Shown here piece by piece: positions 62,546 through 64,000 of a DNA stretch of 64,000 nucleotides. The notes below the pieces were generated by a model. It saw only the letters and a program-made list of their open reading frames with translations, was not told the DNA's origin and searched no databases. Position numbers and translations under genes: made by a program. The stretch's first letter is position 1. Each line of letters begins with the position of its first letter. Source of the DNA: Diatrype stigma (Eukaryota > Ascomycota > Sordariomycetes > Xylariales > Diatrypaceae); the NCBI GenBank assembly GCA_022225965.2, contig JAKJXP020000044.1:186001-250000 (forward strand). The letters run 5' to 3'.

Positions 62546-64000
62546 CTACACGGCCTGCAACAGCTCCTCAGCCCGCTTCGACCGCGGCGTTATTACGCAC
62601 CCGAAGCTATCCGGAACTCCAGAAAGTCCATTCGAGAACGAGACCTTCGGCTTGATCTCCCGGCCCTCGTGGTCCGTGGGGCACTTGAGATCCATGGTGG
62701 CCAGCATGGTCGCGACGATGATGTACACTCCCGACAGCGCGAGGTACTGCCCGGGACAGACGCGCCGCCCGAAGCCGAACGCCCCGTCTGGTAGCGGCTC
62801 GCCCCGCCCGCCCTGGGCCACGGGCAGGTAGCGCTCGGGGCGGAAGTCCTCGGGGGCGCTGTAGTGGCGCTCGTCGCGCGACATGGCCCACGCGTTGGCG
62901 TACACCACCGACCCGGCCGGGATGCGGTAGCCGCGGTACTCGTCGTCGGCGATCGACGCGTGCGGCACGCCGAGCGGCGAGAGCGGCGCCCAGCGCGTCG
63001 CCTCCTGGATCACGTATTCGAGGTACGGCAGCCGCGGCCGGTCCTCGAATGTCGGCAGCCGCAGGATGTCGCCGCCGGCGGCCTCGTCGACGCCCAGGAC
63101 CGCCTCGAGCTCGGCCCGCGCGCGCGCCTGCACCCCCGGCTCGAGGATCAGGTTCAGCACGCACACGATGATGGTCGACCACGTCGTGTTCCCGCCCGCG
63201 ATGGAGATGGCGCCGGCTGCCCCCTTCAGGTCCGCGATGGTCGTCTCGTTCGGCTTGCCCGCGGCTTCGTTGGCCAGGTACCGCCCGAAGTGCGTATGCA
63301 CGAACGAAGGATTCGATGCCTTCTCCGCTCGGATGGCAGGCTCCACGGCATCCCAGGGCTTATCATGCAAACGCTGGATGAAGGGCTTCGTCCGGCGCGC
63401 GTGGATAAGGGGCTTCAGGGGATTGCTGAGACCAGCGACGCAATCCGGTATGTGGCGCAGCACGGGAAAGAAATCCACCAGGGAGGCGGCCGGGACGCCG
63501 CCCTCACCCGTGGCCTCCTCCACGTCGATGGCCATCTTTACGTAGGGGTCGTTCTCCTCCTGCACCTCGATGCCGAAGCCGATGCGGAGCACGACGGCCT
63601 GGGAGAACTGGCGCAGGAGAAGCTCCCAATTCTGCGGGGCGCGGGCGATGGCACGGGCGGCGCGGCGGGCCTCCTCCAGCTGGAGCGGGCGGTACGCCTT
63701 GCAGGCCGACTGGGTGAACGACTGCTGCAACAGCTTGCGGTGCAGCTTGAAGCGGGGCGACCAGCGCAGGAAGGTCAGCGTCACGCCCCAACCCATGACC
63801 TCGAACAGGGCGAACGACGGGCGGTCCGCGAAGTTGGCCCCGCGCTTGTCCATCAGGTCACGAGCAGCCTCCACGCTGTTGAGGATGATGATGGACCGCC
63901 CCAGGACGGAGAAGTGCAGGATATCGGAGTTGCACTCCTTGCCCCATTGTGTGTAAAAATACTCCGGATGGTCTGCCGGAATGACGCGCAGGTGACCAAG
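62546..64000 (-). CDS. Cytochrome P450 (5' end beyond window)
   Basis: The frame is open from the right edge (64000) to the stop at 62546 without intron, giving 484 visible residues. The N-terminal anchor and perhaps 40-60 residues are missing. Visible features in order: HPEYFYTQWGKECNSDILHF and LNSVEAARDLMDKRG (start of the globular domain), the C-helix WSPRFKLHRKLLQQSF, the I-helix AGGNTTWST, the ExxR motif EATR, the PERF-like FRPERYL, and the haem loop FGFGRRVCPGQYLALSG with the Cys ligand. It resembles fungal P450s annotated as O-methylsterigmatocystin-oxidoreductase-like, a loose label. The I-helix has Asn where many have Asp/Glu before TT. It probably hydroxylates the cluster substrate. 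The gene is convergent with the alpha/beta hydrolase. Confidence 0.93.
   Translation of the reverse strand, partial: LGHLRVIPADHPEYFYTQWGKECNSDILHFSVLGRSIIILNSVEAARDLMDKRGANFADRPSFALFEVMGWGVTLTFLRWSPRFKLHRKLLQQSFTQSACKAYRPLQLEEARRAARAIARAPQNWELLLRQFSQAVVLRIGFGIEVQEENDPYVKMAIDVEEATGEGGVPAASLVDFFPVLRHIPDCVAGLSNPLKPLIHARRTKPFIQRLHDKPWDAVEPAIRAEKASNPSFVHTHFGRYLANEAAGKPNETTIADLKGAAGAISIAGGNTTWSTIIVCVLNLILEPGVQARARAELEAVLGVDEAAGGDILRLPTFEDRPRLPYLEYVIQEATRWAPLSPLGVPHASIADDEYRGYRIPAGSVVYANAWAMSRDERHYSAPEDFRPERYLPVAQGGRGEPLPDGAFGFGRRVCPGQYLALSGVYIIVATMLATMDLKCPTDHEGREIKPKVSFSNGLSGVPDSFGCVITPRSKRAEELLQAV

Overview
The window looks like nuclear DNA of a filamentous ascomycete, most likely a Sordariomycete. 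Genes carry short introns (about 37-160 bp, one of 322 bp) with GTRNGY donors and CTRAC-like branch points. Coding exons have GC-rich third positions. The protein families are typical of moulds: Zn2Cys6 regulator, DUF3176 membrane protein, PIR-like/But2 wall protein, Hce2-type secreted protein, GH114 and class II-type peroxidase. No rRNA, tRNA, CRISPR array or autonomous transposon was recognised.

Layout. 1-271 is the 3' end of a coiled-coil gene. 1201-3213 (-) is a TPR/F-box/LRR-like protein. 3214-20061 is a 16.8 kb gene-poor stretch holding one convincing small gene (10036-10281, -), many microsatellites, a dispersed TAGGTA word, and an N gap between a G run and a C run near 17.7 kb. 20062-21288 (-) is the mRNA-export WD40 protein Rae1/Gle2. 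23454-25263 (-) is a conserved fungal protein of unknown function with a repeat-filled intron. 27838-29506 (+) is gamma-tubulin with an 8-bp first coding exon, followed by a 118-bp inverted-repeat structure. 30504-30770 (+) is a small hydrophilic protein downstream of twin CRE sites. 31673-32305 (+) is a secreted Hce2/Ecp2-like protein. 35898-36890 (+) is a secreted haem peroxidase. 37749-39548 (-) is a modular cell-wall protein. 41582-42393 (+) is a MYND zinc-finger protein, tail to tail with a 2OG-Fe(II) dioxygenase (42618-43490, -). 45236-47245 (+) is a DUF3176 protein. 47440-48431 (-) is a thioredoxin-reductase-like FAD enzyme whose CxxC region looks frameshifted. 49.3-49.9 kb is a candidate TIR-bounded repeat. 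50693-51775 (+) is a GH114 glycosidase. 52534-53811 (-) is an F-box protein.

The right end (55292-64000) reads as a small co-regulated cluster: a Qdr-type MFS exporter divergent from a Zn2Cys6 regulator, then an isochorismatase-like hydrolase, an alpha/beta hydrolase and a cytochrome P450 running off the window. No polyketide or peptide synthase is in view, so this is either the tailoring edge of a biosynthetic cluster or a detoxification/catabolic cluster. The pairing of two hydrolases with a P450, an exporter and a dedicated regulator is the best candidate here for an undescribed system. All exon boundaries were read by eye from splice signals and family alignment, without transcript support.
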